Numbered from the stretch's first letter, positions 33,238-42,802 are shown. The stretch is 64,000 bases of DNA from JBEDUK01 sp040414485 (GCA_040414485.1 JBEDUK010000021.1:7669-71668); one strand, 5' to 3'. Notes: generated by a model not told the origin, from the sequence alone. A program made the numbers and translations.

Positions 33238-34705
33238 GGCCCCACCCAGACCATCGGTGGTCGTGCCGGCGGCGAAGCGGCCGACCGTCCCCGAGGCCGC
33301 AGCGGCGCCGGCCCTCACGCCCCGCCTGTTGACCGGGTGGGGTCGCACGGCCGCCACCCTCGGATATGTGTCGAGCCCCACCTCCGCCCAGGATGTCGGT
33401 CGCGCGCTGGGCGCGGCGGGATCGCGCGGGGTGGTCGCCCGGGGCCTGGGGCGCAGTTACGGCGATCCGGCGCAGAACGCGGGCGGCGCGGTGCTGGACA
33501 TGACCGCCTTGACCGGGATCCATCGCCTGGATCTCGAGGGGCGAACCGTCACGGTCGCGGCCGGGACCAGCCTTGACGCGCTCATGCGCGCGCTGGTTCC
33601 GAGCGGCCTGCTCCTCCCCGTCATGCCGGGCACGCGACTCGTCTCCGTTGGCGGCGCCATCGCAGCCGACGTGCACGGCAAGAACCACCACCGGGACGGC
33701 GGCTTCGCGGACCACGTCACGTCGATGGTGCTCATGGTGCCCGATGGCCGCCGGCTCGTCCTGACGCCCGACGGGACGCCCGACGCCTTCCGGGCGACGG
33801 GCGGTGGCATGGGGCTCACCGGCGTGATCCTGGAGGCGACGCTTCGGCTCCTCCCGATCGAGACGTCGTGGATCTCGGTGGACACCGAACGCGCGGACGA
33901 CGTGGACGACCTCATGGAACGGATGGCCGGATCGGACCACCGGTACCGCTACTCGGTCGCGTGGGTCGATGGCACGGCGAGACGGCGCGGTCTGGGCCGC
34001 GCGGTCCTGACCCGGGGCGATCACGCCCCGATCGATGCCCTGCCGGCATCCGCTCGCCGGGATCCGCTCCGGTTCGATCCGAAGCCGCTGGTGGGCGTCC
34101 CAGCCGGTGTCCCGGGCTGGCTCCTCGGGGCCATGGCCACACGGGCGTTCAATGCGGGCTGGTACCGGAAGGCGCCGCGCGAGGAGCACGCGCGGCCGAG
34201 ACGGATGGCCTCGTTCTTCCACCCGCTCGACGCGGTGGCGAACTGGAACCGGCTGTACGGCCGCCGCGGGTTCGTCCAGTACCAGTTCGTCGTCCCGGAC
34301 GGCGAGGAGGCCGCGCTGCGGGGCATCCTCGAACGGCTCGCCGGATACGGGCACGCGTCGTTCCTGACGGTCCTGAAGCGATTCGGACCCGGCAGCGGCC
34401 TGCTGTCGTTCCCCATACCCGGGTGGACCCTGGCGGTGGACGTCCCGGCGCGCCCGGCCGGGCTCGGACCACTGCTCGATTCGTTCGACCGGAGGGTGGC
34501 GGACGCAGGAGGTCGCGTCTACCTCGCGAAGGACGGTCGCATGCGCCCGGAGGCGGTGTCCGCCATGTACCCGGAACTGGAGCGATGGCGTCAGATCCGT
34601 GCCGAACTCGATCCGGGCGGCCTGATGCGCTCGGACCAGGCCCGGCGTCTCGGCCTGACGGACGGTCCCCGGCTACGAGCGTCGACCGGGGCGGTGTCGC
34701 GATGA
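33209..34705 (+). CDS. dprE1: Decaprenylphosphoryl-beta-D-ribose oxidase
   Basis: A 498-residue VAO-type FAD oxidoreductase: GLGRSYGDPAQN, GTRLVSVGGAIAADVHGKNH, TGGGMGLTGVILEATL, and the C-terminal LSFPIPGW and LAKDGRM segments. With DprE2 it epimerises the 2'-OH of polyprenylphosphoryl-ribose to arabinose. The residue aligned with the benzothiazinone-reactive Cys387 of M. tuberculosis (in GWNICVDF) is Ala409 here (GWTLAVDV). The start ATG lies inside the end of ubiA, and the stop overlaps dprE2. About 40 N-terminal residues are Ala/Pro-rich and not conserved, so a start nearer the RLLTGWGRT segment is possible. Confidence 0.92.
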   Translation: MDAGSTLAAEAPPRPSVVVPAAKRPTVPEAAAAPALTPRLLTGWGRTAATLGYVSSPTSAQDVGRALGAAGSRGVVARGLGRSYGDPAQNAGGAVLDMTALTGIHRLDLEGRTVTVAAGTSLDALMRALVPSGLLLPVMPGTRLVSVGGAIAADVHGKNHHRDGGFADHVTSMVLMVPDGRRLVLTPDGTPDAFRATGGGMGLTGVILEATLRLLPIETSWISVDTERADDVDDLMERMAGSDHRYRYSVAWVDGTARRRGLGRAVLTRGDHAPIDALPASARRDPLRFDPKPLVGVPAGVPGWLLGAMATRAFNAGWYRKAPREEHARPRRMASFFHPLDAVANWNRLYGRRGFVQYQFVVPDGEEAALRGILERLAGYGHASFLTVLKRFGPGSGLLSFPIPGWTLAVDVPARPAGLGPLLDSFDRRVADAGGRVYLAKDGRMRPEAVSAMYPELERWRQIRAELDPGGLMRSDQARRLGLTDGPRLRASTGAVSR

Positions 34706-35460
34706 AGGACGCCGTCGGCTCCGTCGCCACCGTCGCAGTCTTCGGCGCCGCATCCGACATCGCCGGCGAGACCGTTCGGCTGCTCGCGTCGCAGGGGGCG
34801 CGTGACGTCGTGCTCGCCGCGCGCAAGTCCGAACGCCTCGAGCCGCTCGCCGCCGGGCTGCGCACGGAGTGGGGCACCTCTGTCCGGATGATCGAGTTCG
34901 ACGCCGACGCGTTCGACACGCACGACGCCGTCGTCGCGGACGCCTTCCGCGGCCGGGACGTCGACCTGGTGCTGGTCGCGTTCGGCGTGCTCGGCGACCA
35001 GTCGGCGGCGGAGCAAGACGGGGAGGCCGCGATCGGCGTGGTGCAGACGAACTTCGTCGGCGCGGTATCCGTGCTCGTTCCGGTCGCGGAACGGATGCGG
35101 GCGCAGGGCCACGGCACCATCGTCGTGCTCTCGTCCGTTGCCGGCGAGCGCGGCCGGGCGTCGAACTTCGTCTACGGCTCGTCGAAAGCCGGGCTCGACG
35201 CGTTCTGTCAGGGCCTGGGCGACCGCCTCCACGGGAGCGGCGTCACCGTCACCGTTGTCCGGCCGGGCTTCGTCATGTCGAAGATGACCGCTGGGATGTC
35301 GCCCCGCCCGCTCTCGGCCTCCACGGAGGACGTCGCCGACGCCATCGTGGCCGCCGTGCGGTCCGGGCGCGAGACGGTCTGGGTGCCGCCCACGCTCCGC
35401 TGGGTCATGTCGGCGCTGCGGCACGTGCCCCGTTCGGCGTTCCGGAGGTTGGACCTGTGA
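34702..35460 (+). CDS. dprE2: Decaprenylphosphoryl-2-keto-beta-D-erythropentose reductase
   Basis: A 252-residue SDR: AVFGAASDIAGETVRLLAS (cofactor loop), VLAARKSERLEPL, catalytic Ser in VLSSVAGERGR and YGSSKAG with Tyr/Lys. A hydrophobic C-terminal helix (LRWVMSALRHVP) is typical of DprE2. It reduces the keto intermediate made by DprE1 to yield polyprenylphosphoryl-arabinose. ATG overlaps the dprE1 stop as ATGA, and its own stop overlaps the next start, so the operon is tightly coupled. Confidence 0.92.
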   Translation: MKDAVGSVATVAVFGAASDIAGETVRLLASQGARDVVLAARKSERLEPLAAGLRTEWGTSVRMIEFDADAFDTHDAVVADAFRGRDVDLVLVAFGVLGDQSAAEQDGEAAIGVVQTNFVGAVSVLVPVAERMRAQGHGTIVVLSSVAGERGRASNFVYGSSKAGLDAFCQGLGDRLHGSGVTVTVVRPGFVMSKMTAGMSPRPLSASTEDVADAIVAAVRSGRETVWVPPTLRWVMSALRHVPRSAFRRLDL

Positions 35461-36770
35461 CGATGGTCGACCCCGCCGACGACGTGACGGCGGCGGAGCG
35501 GGAACCGAGCGGTGGCGCCGGCCTACCTGCCAGCCGTTCCGAACGCCTCGGGAAGCGCGGGGTCCATGTCGCCCCCCGCACTGGGCGGAGCGGGCGCATC
35601 GTGCGCCGGACCATCGTGACGATCGCCGTGCTCCTGATCCTGCCGGTGTGGTCGTTCGCGCACGCGATGACCGCGCCGGGCAGCGCGCCGCTGTCCGCGC
35701 GGGCGGTCGAGTGGATCAGCGATCACGGGGGCCGTCCCCTGGTCGTGTGGGCCGAGAAGGTCTGGCTGGACCACCACAAGCCCCCCGTGGGCGGATCGCC
35801 GGTGGGCGGGATCCCGACGGTGGGTCCGGCAGGCGGCCCGAACCAGAACAGGACGCCCGGGGCGCCGGGAACGTCCCGCCTCGTGGCGGCCCATCTGCGG
35901 CGACCGAGCAACGTGGCGCCGATCGTCGCCCATCCGCTTCCGCATGAAGGCGTGTGGCAACCGCTCGGCCGAACGGTCGGCGGCGCGCAGTCGATGTACG
36001 CGGCGTTCTTCCGGCCGGACCGGGTTCATACGAGCCTGGTGTCCGGCGTGGTGTGGATGGATCCGACGCTACTCTCCGCGCGCCTGGTCCCCGGCGTGCA
36101 GGATCCCGGCGGCGGCGGGTGGGGGCAATGGTACGGCGAGGTTCCGAGGTGGGCTCGCGGCGCCCTGGTGTCGGCATTCAACGCCGGCTTCTACCTCCGC
36201 GAATCGCAGGGCGGCTTCTACGCGAACGGCCGGTACGCGAAGCCGCTTCTGAACGGCGCCGCGTCTCTGGTCATCTACCGGAACGGCACCGCGAACGTCG
36301 GGGCGTGGGGACGGGACGTCCGGATGACGCCGGACGTGGTCGCCGTTCGCCAGAACCTCCGGTTGATCGTCGACAACGGCCGCCCGGTCGCCGGCCTCAC
36401 CGCGGACACCAGCAACACGTGGGGCGCCACGTACGGCAACACCGTGCTCGCGTGGCGATCGGCGGTCGGCGTGACGAAGGACGGCGCGTTGCTGTTCGGC
36501 GCGGGCGACGGACTGTCGGCCGTCTCGCTCGCGAGCGTCATGCAGCGCGCCGGAGCGGTGCGGGCCATGGAGATGGACATCAACCACGTCTGGGTCACGT
36601 TCAACACCTACAAGCCGAACCCGCATTCGCCCTACGGCGCCACGAGCGCGGCGCTCCTGCCGGGCATGTGGTATCACCCGGACCGGTACCTGAAGCTCGA
36701 CGAGCGGGACTTCGTCGCGATGTTCGCGCGTCCGCCGTCGACGCTTCGAATGACGCCTGCTCACGGCTGA
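35457..36770 (+). CDS. Phosphodiester glycosidase (NAGPA/DUF2233)-family membrane-anchored protein
   Basis: A 437-residue protein: a cytoplasmic N-terminus of about 50 residues, one transmembrane segment (TIVTIAVLLILPVWSFAHAM), a Gly/Pro linker at about residues 110-140, then an extracytoplasmic DUF2233 domain with SAFNAGFYLRES, the DNGRPVAG strand and MEMDINHVWVTF. The related mammalian uncovering enzyme cleaves GlcNAc-phosphodiester sugar; bacterial relatives act on envelope glycans. The GTG overlaps the dprE2 stop by 4 bp, tying it to DPA synthesis; it may process arabinose- or sugar-phosphodiester polymers. ATG 35463 is an alternative start. Confidence 0.8.
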   Translation: MTMVDPADDVTAAEREPSGGAGLPASRSERLGKRGVHVAPRTGRSGRIVRRTIVTIAVLLILPVWSFAHAMTAPGSAPLSARAVEWISDHGGRPLVVWAEKVWLDHHKPPVGGSPVGGIPTVGPAGGPNQNRTPGAPGTSRLVAAHLRRPSNVAPIVAHPLPHEGVWQPLGRTVGGAQSMYAAFFRPDRVHTSLVSGVVWMDPTLLSARLVPGVQDPGGGGWGQWYGEVPRWARGALVSAFNAGFYLRESQGGFYANGRYAKPLLNGAASLVIYRNGTANVGAWGRDVRMTPDVVAVRQNLRLIVDNGRPVAGLTADTSNTWGATYGNTVLAWRSAVGVTKDGALLFGAGDGLSAVSLASVMQRAGAVRAMEMDINHVWVTFNTYKPNPHSPYGATSAALLPGMWYHPDRYLKLDERDFVAMFARPPSTLRMTPAHG

Positions 36771-36807
36771 GAACGGTCCAACCAGCCGCTGAGTACGCTC
36801 TGGCGTC

Positions 36808-37770
36808 GTGATCACACTCGCCGACGTGGAGGCGGCCGCGGCGCGCCTTCGGGGCGTCGCCAACCCGACGCCCGTGATGACCTCCGGCACGCTGGACGAG
36901 CTGACCGGCGGCCGGGTCTTCCTCAAGGCCGAATCGTTCCAACGGGCCGGCGCGTTCAAGTTCCGCGGCGCCTACAGCCGCATCTCCGCCCTGACGCCGG
37001 CCGAGCGCGCGCGGGGGGTCGTGGCCTTCTCCTCGGGGAACCACGCTCAGGCCGTCGCCCTCGCCGCCCGTCTGGTCGGCGCGCCCGCGGTGATCGTGAT
37101 GCCGGCGGACGCACCGGCCGCGAAGCTCGCGGCGACGCGCGCCTACGGCGCCGAGGTCGTCACGTTCGACCGGCGGACCGATGATCGCGAGGCCATCGCC
37201 GCAGCTCTGGCCCAGGACCGCGGGTGCACGCTGGTTCGGCCGTACGACGATGCGCTGGTCATGGCGGGCCAGGGAACCGCGGCGCTGGAGTTGATCCAAG
37301 AAGTACAGCAACTTGACCATCTGATCGTCCCGGTCGGCGGGGGAGGACTGATCGCCGGCTCCGCGACCGTCGCGCGCGCGCTCCTGCCGCCCATCCGCAT
37401 CACCGGCGTCGAGCCGGAGGCCGCCGACGACACGCGCCGCTCCATGGCGGCCGGCGAGCGGGTCACGATCGCCGTTCCCGAGACGATCGCCGATGGCCTC
37501 GCGGTCACCACGCCGGGAGAGCTCACGTTCGAGGTGAACCGGCGCCTGGTGGACGACGTGCTCGCGGTCTCCGACGAACAGATCGTCGACGCCATGGCGT
37601 TCGCGTTCGACCGCATGAAGCTAGTGATCGAACCGAGTGGCGCGGTGGGGCTCGCGGCGCTCCTCACCGGAGCGGTCCGTGTGTCCGGTGCCCGGGCGGG
37701 GGTGATCGTGTCCGGCGGCAACGTCGGCGCCGAGCGCTTCGCGGAGCTGATCGCGGGACGCCGCCGCTGA
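36808..37770 (+). CDS. Threonine/serine ammonia-lyase (PLP fold type II)
   Basis: A 320-residue enzyme: the PLP lysine in RAGAFKFRGA, SSGNHAQAVALAA, the phosphate-binding loop PVGGGGLIAG and PSGAVGLAALL near the end. There is no C-terminal ACT regulatory domain, so it is the catabolic or unregulated type, converting L-threonine to 2-oxobutanoate or serine to pyruvate. The GTG is preceded by TACGCT at 36794-36799 with 8 nt between, fitting a leaderless transcript. It follows the DPA operon but probably has its own promoter. Confidence 0.9.
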   Translation: MITLADVEAAAARLRGVANPTPVMTSGTLDELTGGRVFLKAESFQRAGAFKFRGAYSRISALTPAERARGVVAFSSGNHAQAVALAARLVGAPAVIVMPADAPAAKLAATRAYGAEVVTFDRRTDDREAIAAALAQDRGCTLVRPYDDALVMAGQGTAALELIQEVQQLDHLIVPVGGGGLIAGSATVARALLPPIRITGVEPEAADDTRRSMAAGERVTIAVPETIADGLAVTTPGELTFEVNRRLVDDVLAVSDEQIVDAMAFAFDRMKLVIEPSGAVGLAALLTGAVRVSGARAGVIVSGGNVGAERFAELIAGRRR

Positions 37771-37794
37771 CCGGGTCGAAGGACCGCCGCTGTT

Positions 37795-38661
37795 CTAGTC
37801 GCGCCCGACCGGGTCCATCACCTCGGCCGCATAGCGCTCGAGCACGTCCGCAAGCGCCGCAGGCTCGACCTGGGGCGCGGCGATCACCACGCGAGACGCC
37901 CCGAGCGTCGCAAGCCCACGGGTCTCGTCCGCCGTTCGCGGCGAAGCCAAGGTGATCTCGACGGCGTCCGGATCGCGCCCGGCGCCCTCGGCGGCGGCGC
38001 GCATCTCGCCGATCAGCGGCCGCAGCGCATCGCCGCCGCTGGCGGGAAAGAAGCCGTCGCCCAGGCGGCCGGCCCGGCGCGCCGCCGCGGGCGAATGGCC
38101 GCCGACCACGATCGGCACACCGTCCGGGCGCACCGGATGCGGGTAGCTCTTCGCGCCTTCGAACTCGAAGTACCTGCCGCGAAACGACGGCGACTCCTGC
38201 GTCCAGAGCGTCCGCAAGATGGCGATCGCCTCCTCCATCCGCGCCGCGCGATCCTCGAACGGGACGCCGATCGCGTCGAACTCCTCGCGCAGCCAGCCGG
38301 CTCCGACGCCCAGGATCGCCCGGCCGCCGGTCAGGACGTCGAGCGTGGCGACCTCCTTCGCCAGGATCACGGGATTGCGCTGCGGCAGGATGAGGATGCC
38401 GGTGGCCAGGCGGATCGAGGAGGTCTGCGCGCCGGCCCACGCGAGCCACAGGAGCGGGTCCGGGATCGGCGCATCCTCGGGACCGGGCATGCGGCCGCTC
38501 CGCGAGTACGGGTACGTGGAGCCGTAGCCCGCCGGCACCACCACGTGCTCCACGGTCCAGAGCGACTCGAATCCGAGCCGCTCCGCCGTCTGGGCGAGCG
38601 TGACAGCGCGCTCCGGGCGGGCCCACGCGCCCGCGTTCGCGAACGAGATGCCGAACTTCAC
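37795..38661 (-). CDS. LLM-class (probably F420-dependent) oxidoreductase
   Basis: A 288-residue luciferase-like TIM-barrel protein: the start KFGISFANAGAWARPE, then ERLGFESLWTVEHVVVP, RLATGILILPQRNPVILAKE and LGVGAGWLREEFDAIGV. These are typical of the TIGR03619 group of F420-dependent enzymes. Reduction or oxidation of an unidentified small molecule is expected. The GTG at 38661 gives the family start; further in-frame sequence upstream is not protein-like. It is divergent from the Ppx/GppA gene. Confidence 0.88.
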   Translation of the reverse strand: MKFGISFANAGAWARPERAVTLAQTAERLGFESLWTVEHVVVPAGYGSTYPYSRSGRMPGPEDAPIPDPLLWLAWAGAQTSSIRLATGILILPQRNPVILAKEVATLDVLTGGRAILGVGAGWLREEFDAIGVPFEDRAARMEEAIAILRTLWTQESPSFRGRYFEFEGAKSYPHPVRPDGVPIVVGGHSPAAARRAGRLGDGFFPASGGDALRPLIGEMRAAAEGAGRDPDAVEITLASPRTADETRGLATLGASRVVIAAPQVEPAALADVLERYAAEVMDPVGRD

Positions 38662-38765
38662 CGGCCGCAACCCTATCCGTGGGCCGGCCACGCCCGCGTC
38701 GGGCGATGCCCATATACTCCGCTGGAGCGGCCCGCCCACGCGGACCGTCCTTCCCCGAAGTGCCG

Positions 38766-40355
38766 GTGAACCAGCACGTGAGGGGTCGCGTCCTGCTGCT
38801 CGACGAGTCGTTCACTCCGCCGGAGCCCGACGGGGATCCCGTCGCCGTCGTGGACGTCGGTTCGAACTCAGGACGCGTGGTGGTCCTTCGGGCCAGGTCG
38901 GCCGGGTACCTGGAGGTGCTTGCCGACAGCCGCGCGCCGTTCCGGCTGGCATCCGATCTGGGCCAGGACGGAAGCGGACGGCTGTCGGACGGCATCATCG
39001 ACCGGGCGTGCCGGGCGCTCCGCGACTTCCGGGCGCTCGCGGAGTCGACCGGCTCCGGTGCCCTCGTCGCGGTGGCCACGTCCGCGGTTCGGGAGGCCAC
39101 GAACGCCGACGAGCTCGTCGTGCGGGCGCGCGAGGTCGCCGGCGTGGAGGTGACCGTGATCGACGGCGATCGCGAGGCCGAATTCGCCTTCGCGGGAGCC
39201 ATCAACGAGCTGCCCGTGGATCACGGGATCGTGATGGACATCGGGGGCGGGAGCCTCGAACTGACGCTCTTCCGCGACCGCGAGACGCGGCGCTCGTGGA
39301 CGCTGCCCCTGGGCGCGCTTCGGCTCTCCGAGCGGTTCTTTCGCAGCGATCCTCCCGCCTCGAAGGAGGTGAACGAGCTCCGCAAGCACGTCGCGGCCCT
39401 CCTCGACGACGCCGGCGTTCCGCGGCTCGAGCCTGACGGCCGGCTGGTCGGCACCGGCGGGAGCGTGCGGAACCTCGCCAAGATCGACCGCCAGGCCAGG
39501 ACCTATCCGATCCTGCGCCTGCACGGCTACGTGCTCACGCGGCCCCGTCTGGAGGATCTGACGGGCAGGCTGGGGTCCCGTCGTGCCTCGCGACGCGGGC
39601 AGATCAACGGGCTGAACGCCGATCGGGTGGATTCGATCGTGGGCGGCGCGCTTGCGGCGCTGGGCGTCGCCGAACGCGTGGACGCGCCCGAGTTCTGGGT
39701 GTCCGGCCAGGGCCTCCGCGAGGGGGTGGCGCTGGATGCGCTCGGTTTGCGGCCCGCGCCGGTCGAGGCGGTGCGACGGTCGTCGGTCACGGCGACGGCT
39801 TCCCGGTTCGCGACCTGGGAGCCGGCTCGGGCGCACCGCAGGGCGCGTGTGGCCCTTCGGCTTTCCGCGGCGCTCGATCCGGAGGCCGGGCCGAAGGGCC
39901 GCGAACTGCTCGAGCACGCCGCGACCCTTCTTGACGCCGGCCGGAGCCTGGATTACTACCGGCGCTTCGAACACACCGCCGACGTCATCACCAACGGCGA
40001 CCTCGCGGGCTTTACGCATCGGCGGCTCGCCCAGCTCGCCGCGATCGTCCGGTTCGCCGGCAGCGGCCGGTCGCGGATCGCCGACTACCGCCCGCTGTTG
40101 ACCTCCGCGGACCGGCCGGCCGTGGCGCGCGCCTCCACCCTGCTGGAACTCGCCGACGAGGTCGATCACCGGCTTCCTCCGGGCGACGAGGGCGCGCTGG
40201 CGATCGAGGAGCGCGACCGGACGGTCGTCATCCGGGTGCCGCTCTTCGATCCGTGGCTCCAGGAGCATCTGGCGCGACGGTTCGCCGGCGTCTTCCGGCG
40301 GCGCCTCCGCTTCGCCGAACCCGGGATCAGGGTCGCCGGCCGGGTCGGCGACTAG
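38766..40355 (+). CDS. Exopolyphosphatase / guanosine pentaphosphatase (Ppx/GppA family)
   Basis: A 529-residue protein. The N-terminal ASKHA fold has VVDVGSNSGRVVVL, then DGDREAEFAFAGAINE and MDIGGGSLELTLF. Residues about 340-529 form a C-terminal HD-like helical domain with HAATLL, as in longer Ppx proteins. It releases phosphate from polyphosphate or converts pppGpp to ppGpp. GTG 38766 is chosen; an in-frame GTG/ATG further upstream would run into the divergent promoter. A TATACT hexamer at 38713-38718 is a candidate -10. Confidence 0.88.
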   Translation: MNQHVRGRVLLLDESFTPPEPDGDPVAVVDVGSNSGRVVVLRARSAGYLEVLADSRAPFRLASDLGQDGSGRLSDGIIDRACRALRDFRALAESTGSGALVAVATSAVREATNADELVVRAREVAGVEVTVIDGDREAEFAFAGAINELPVDHGIVMDIGGGSLELTLFRDRETRRSWTLPLGALRLSERFFRSDPPASKEVNELRKHVAALLDDAGVPRLEPDGRLVGTGGSVRNLAKIDRQARTYPILRLHGYVLTRPRLEDLTGRLGSRRASRRGQINGLNADRVDSIVGGALAALGVAERVDAPEFWVSGQGLREGVALDALGLRPAPVEAVRRSSVTATASRFATWEPARAHRRARVALRLSAALDPEAGPKGRELLEHAATLLDAGRSLDYYRRFEHTADVITNGDLAGFTHRRLAQLAAIVRFAGSGRSRIADYRPLLTSADRPAVARASTLLELADEVDHRLPPGDEGALAIEERDRTVVIRVPLFDPWLQEHLARRFAGVFRRRLRFAEPGIRVAGRVGD

Positions 40356-40382
40356 AGACCGCTCGGGAGAGGACACGCGGCC

Positions 40383-41408
40383 ATGGAAGTTCTCGTGCTC
40401 GGCGGGACGCGATTCCTCGGCCGCGCGTTCGCGGAGGAGGCCCTCGGCCGCGGACATCGCCTCACCCTCTTCAACCGAGGGGAGTCGAACCCCGGCCTGT
40501 TTTCCCAAGCCGAACGCATCGCCGGCGACCGCGACGGAGGCCTCGAGGCGCTGCGCGGTCGGTCCTTCGACGCCGTGCTGGACACATCGGGCTATGTGCC
40601 CCGCGTGGTCCGAGCCTCCGCCGAACTCCTCGCCGGCCGCACCGGCCTGTACGTGTTCGTCTCGTCGATCTCCGTGTACGCGAACGAGGCCGTTCCGGGG
40701 CAGGACGAATCGGCGCCGGTCGCAACCATCGCGGACCCTTCGGTCGAGGAGATCACCGGTGAGACCTACGGGGCGCTCAAGGCGCTGTGCGAGGAGGAGG
40801 TCGTTCGCCTCCACGGCGCTCGCGCGATGATCATCCGGCCCGGTCTGATCGTCGGCCCGCACGACGCTTCGGACCGGTTCACGTACTGGGTCGACCGCGT
40901 CGCCCGGGGAGGGGAGATCCTGGCGCCTGACGGACCCGACTACCGGACGCAGTTCATCGACGTGCGGGACCTGGCGGCGTGGATGCTCGACCTGCTCGAG
41001 CGCGAGCAAACCGGAGACGTCGGCGCGCGCTCACCCGCCGGAACGGTCTTCAACGCCACCGGCCCCGAACGACCCCTTCGTCTCGGCGATCTCATGGACG
41101 TCTGCCATCGCGTGTCCGGCTCCGACACCACGTTCGTCTGGGCCGATGAGGCCTTCCTCCTCGAACAGGGCGTGCAGCCATGGATCGAACTGCCGCTGTG
41201 GATCCCGGGCGAGGAGGGTGTGGGAGGAAACGCGTTCGACATCTCCAGGGCGCTCGCGGCCGGGCTGCGATTCCGGCCGCTGGAGGAGACGGTGGCCGAC
41301 ACCCTGGCATGGTCGCGGTCCCGACCCGAGGACCATCCGTTCCGCGCCGGCCTGTCCGCTGAACGCGAATCGGAGCTCCTTCGAGCCTGGCACGACCGAA
41401 TGGGCTGA
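40383..41408 (+). CDS. NAD-dependent epimerase/dehydratase (extended SDR)
   Basis: A 341-residue extended SDR: VLVLGGTRFLGRAFAEEAL cofactor loop, VSSISVYANEAV with the active-site Ser, and TGETYGALKALCEE with Tyr-x3-Lys. The C-terminal half carries a sugar- or substrate-binding domain (QFIDVRDLAAWMLDLLE). The closest known types are atypical epimerases and RNA-binding chloroplast-like homologues; the substrate is uncertain. It starts 27 nt after the Ppx/GppA stop with GAGAGGA upstream, so is probably cotranscribed with it. Confidence 0.85.
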   Translation: MEVLVLGGTRFLGRAFAEEALGRGHRLTLFNRGESNPGLFSQAERIAGDRDGGLEALRGRSFDAVLDTSGYVPRVVRASAELLAGRTGLYVFVSSISVYANEAVPGQDESAPVATIADPSVEEITGETYGALKALCEEEVVRLHGARAMIIRPGLIVGPHDASDRFTYWVDRVARGGEILAPDGPDYRTQFIDVRDLAAWMLDLLEREQTGDVGARSPAGTVFNATGPERPLRLGDLMDVCHRVSGSDTTFVWADEAFLLEQGVQPWIELPLWIPGEEGVGGNAFDISRALAAGLRFRPLEETVADTLAWSRSRPEDHPFRAGLSAERESELLRAWHDRMG

Positions 41409-41587
41409 GAAACGCTCGTCGGCTCCTGGGATGTGGGCCGAACGCCCTCTACCCTGAGCCGGAGTCGACCGGTAGACTCATCTTCGGGAGGGTTCATCCC
41501 ATAAGGCGCGAATCACGCGCTGTACAGCCCACCGGCTGGCGCGTCGATGACTGCGTCGAGGGCGCCTGCGGACGCGGAGGAGTTCTG

Positions 41588-42700
41588 ATGGCTGGGCAGC
41601 ACCGGACCTCGCGGATCGGCTGGGGCACCATCGTCGTGCTCGTGGTCGTCGTGGTCCTGTTCGCCGGCATCGCCGGGACCGCGTTCGCCGGGATGTCCTA
41701 CGACCGTTCGCACGCCGATCGCATCCTGCCCGGCGTGCGGGTGGAGGGCGTGAACGTCGGCGGGATGACGCGCGCCGAGGCCATTGCCGCCGTGCAGCCG
41801 CTGGTCGCGCGCTCGCTGACCGGGACCATCACCGTTCACGCCGGCAGGCTGACGTGGAACAAGACGCTGTCCGAACTGGGCGCCTCCGCGGACGTGGGCA
41901 AGGCGGTGGACCAGGCCCTCGCCGTCAGCAACCGGTATCCGTGGTGGATCCGCACCTATCACCGGATCGCGAACAAGCCGGTGCCGGCGTCGTTCGACGT
42001 GGCCGTCGCGTACGACACCGCGCCGATCAAGACGTTCGTCGCGGCCGTCGCCGAGCGCGTGCGCGTCGCTCCGGCCGGCGCGGGCTACGCCCTGGTGGGC
42101 GACCGCGTGCGGTTCACGCATGACCGCGATGGCTCCGCGCTCCTCGCGGGCCAGGCGGAGGCCGCGCTGGCCGACGCGGTTCGGACCGGCCACGGCACGG
42201 TCGACCTGCGCACGAAGGTGGTCCACGCGAAGGTTCGGGACGCCGATGTCGGCAAGCTCATCGTCGTCGACGTCTCCAGGAACACGCTGGCGCTCTACGA
42301 CGGCTTCAAGGTGATCCGCCGCTACCAGGTGGCCACCGCCATGCAGGGATTCGTCACCCCCGACGGCGCGTGGGAGGTCGTGGACAAGGTCGTGAACCCC
42401 ACCTGGCACAACCCGTGCCTCGGCCAGCCGGGCTGCTGGGCGGCGAGCGAACCGGCCGTGATCCCGCCCGGGCCGGGCAACCCGCTCGGCACGCGCGCGC
42501 TGTATCTCAACGCGCCGGGAATCCGGATCCACGGCACACCTGAGGATTCCTCCATCGGCCACTGGGCCTCACACGGCTGCATCCGGATGCACATCCCCCA
42601 GTCCGAGGCGCTCTACCCGCTGGTTCCGGTGGGAACGCCCGTGTTCATCGTGGGCGCACCGCCGTGGGGCATCAGTCAGAATGCCGGACCCGCGGGCTGA
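41588..42700 (+). CDS. L,D-transpeptidase (YkuD) with peptidoglycan-binding module
   Basis: A 370-residue protein with an N-terminal membrane anchor (TIVVLVVVVVLFAGIAGTAFAG, shown here only by its position, residues 15-36). It is followed by a PG_binding_4/VanW-like region (about 40-200) and a YkuD domain (about 215-365) with the catalytic IHGTPEDSS...SHGCIRM motif. It makes 3-3 cross-links or attaches proteins to peptidoglycan on the outer face of the membrane. Start chosen at the ATG with GGAGGAG upstream. The 179-bp gap before it holds its promoter region, with no other gene seen. Confidence 0.92.
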   Translation: MAGQHRTSRIGWGTIVVLVVVVVLFAGIAGTAFAGMSYDRSHADRILPGVRVEGVNVGGMTRAEAIAAVQPLVARSLTGTITVHAGRLTWNKTLSELGASADVGKAVDQALAVSNRYPWWIRTYHRIANKPVPASFDVAVAYDTAPIKTFVAAVAERVRVAPAGAGYALVGDRVRFTHDRDGSALLAGQAEAALADAVRTGHGTVDLRTKVVHAKVRDADVGKLIVVDVSRNTLALYDGFKVIRRYQVATAMQGFVTPDGAWEVVDKVVNPTWHNPCLGQPGCWAASEPAVIPPGPGNPLGTRALYLNAPGIRIHGTPEDSSIGHWASHGCIRMHIPQSEALYPLVPVGTPVFIVGAPPWGISQNAGPAG

Positions 42701-42802
42701 CGCGCTAGGCTGTGGCGCGCGGCGCGGCCGCGCAACGGTGTGAACGCAGGGTTGGCAGCTTTCGGGGGACGTCGCGCGTACGCGCGAGGAGGCATCGGCG
42801 AC

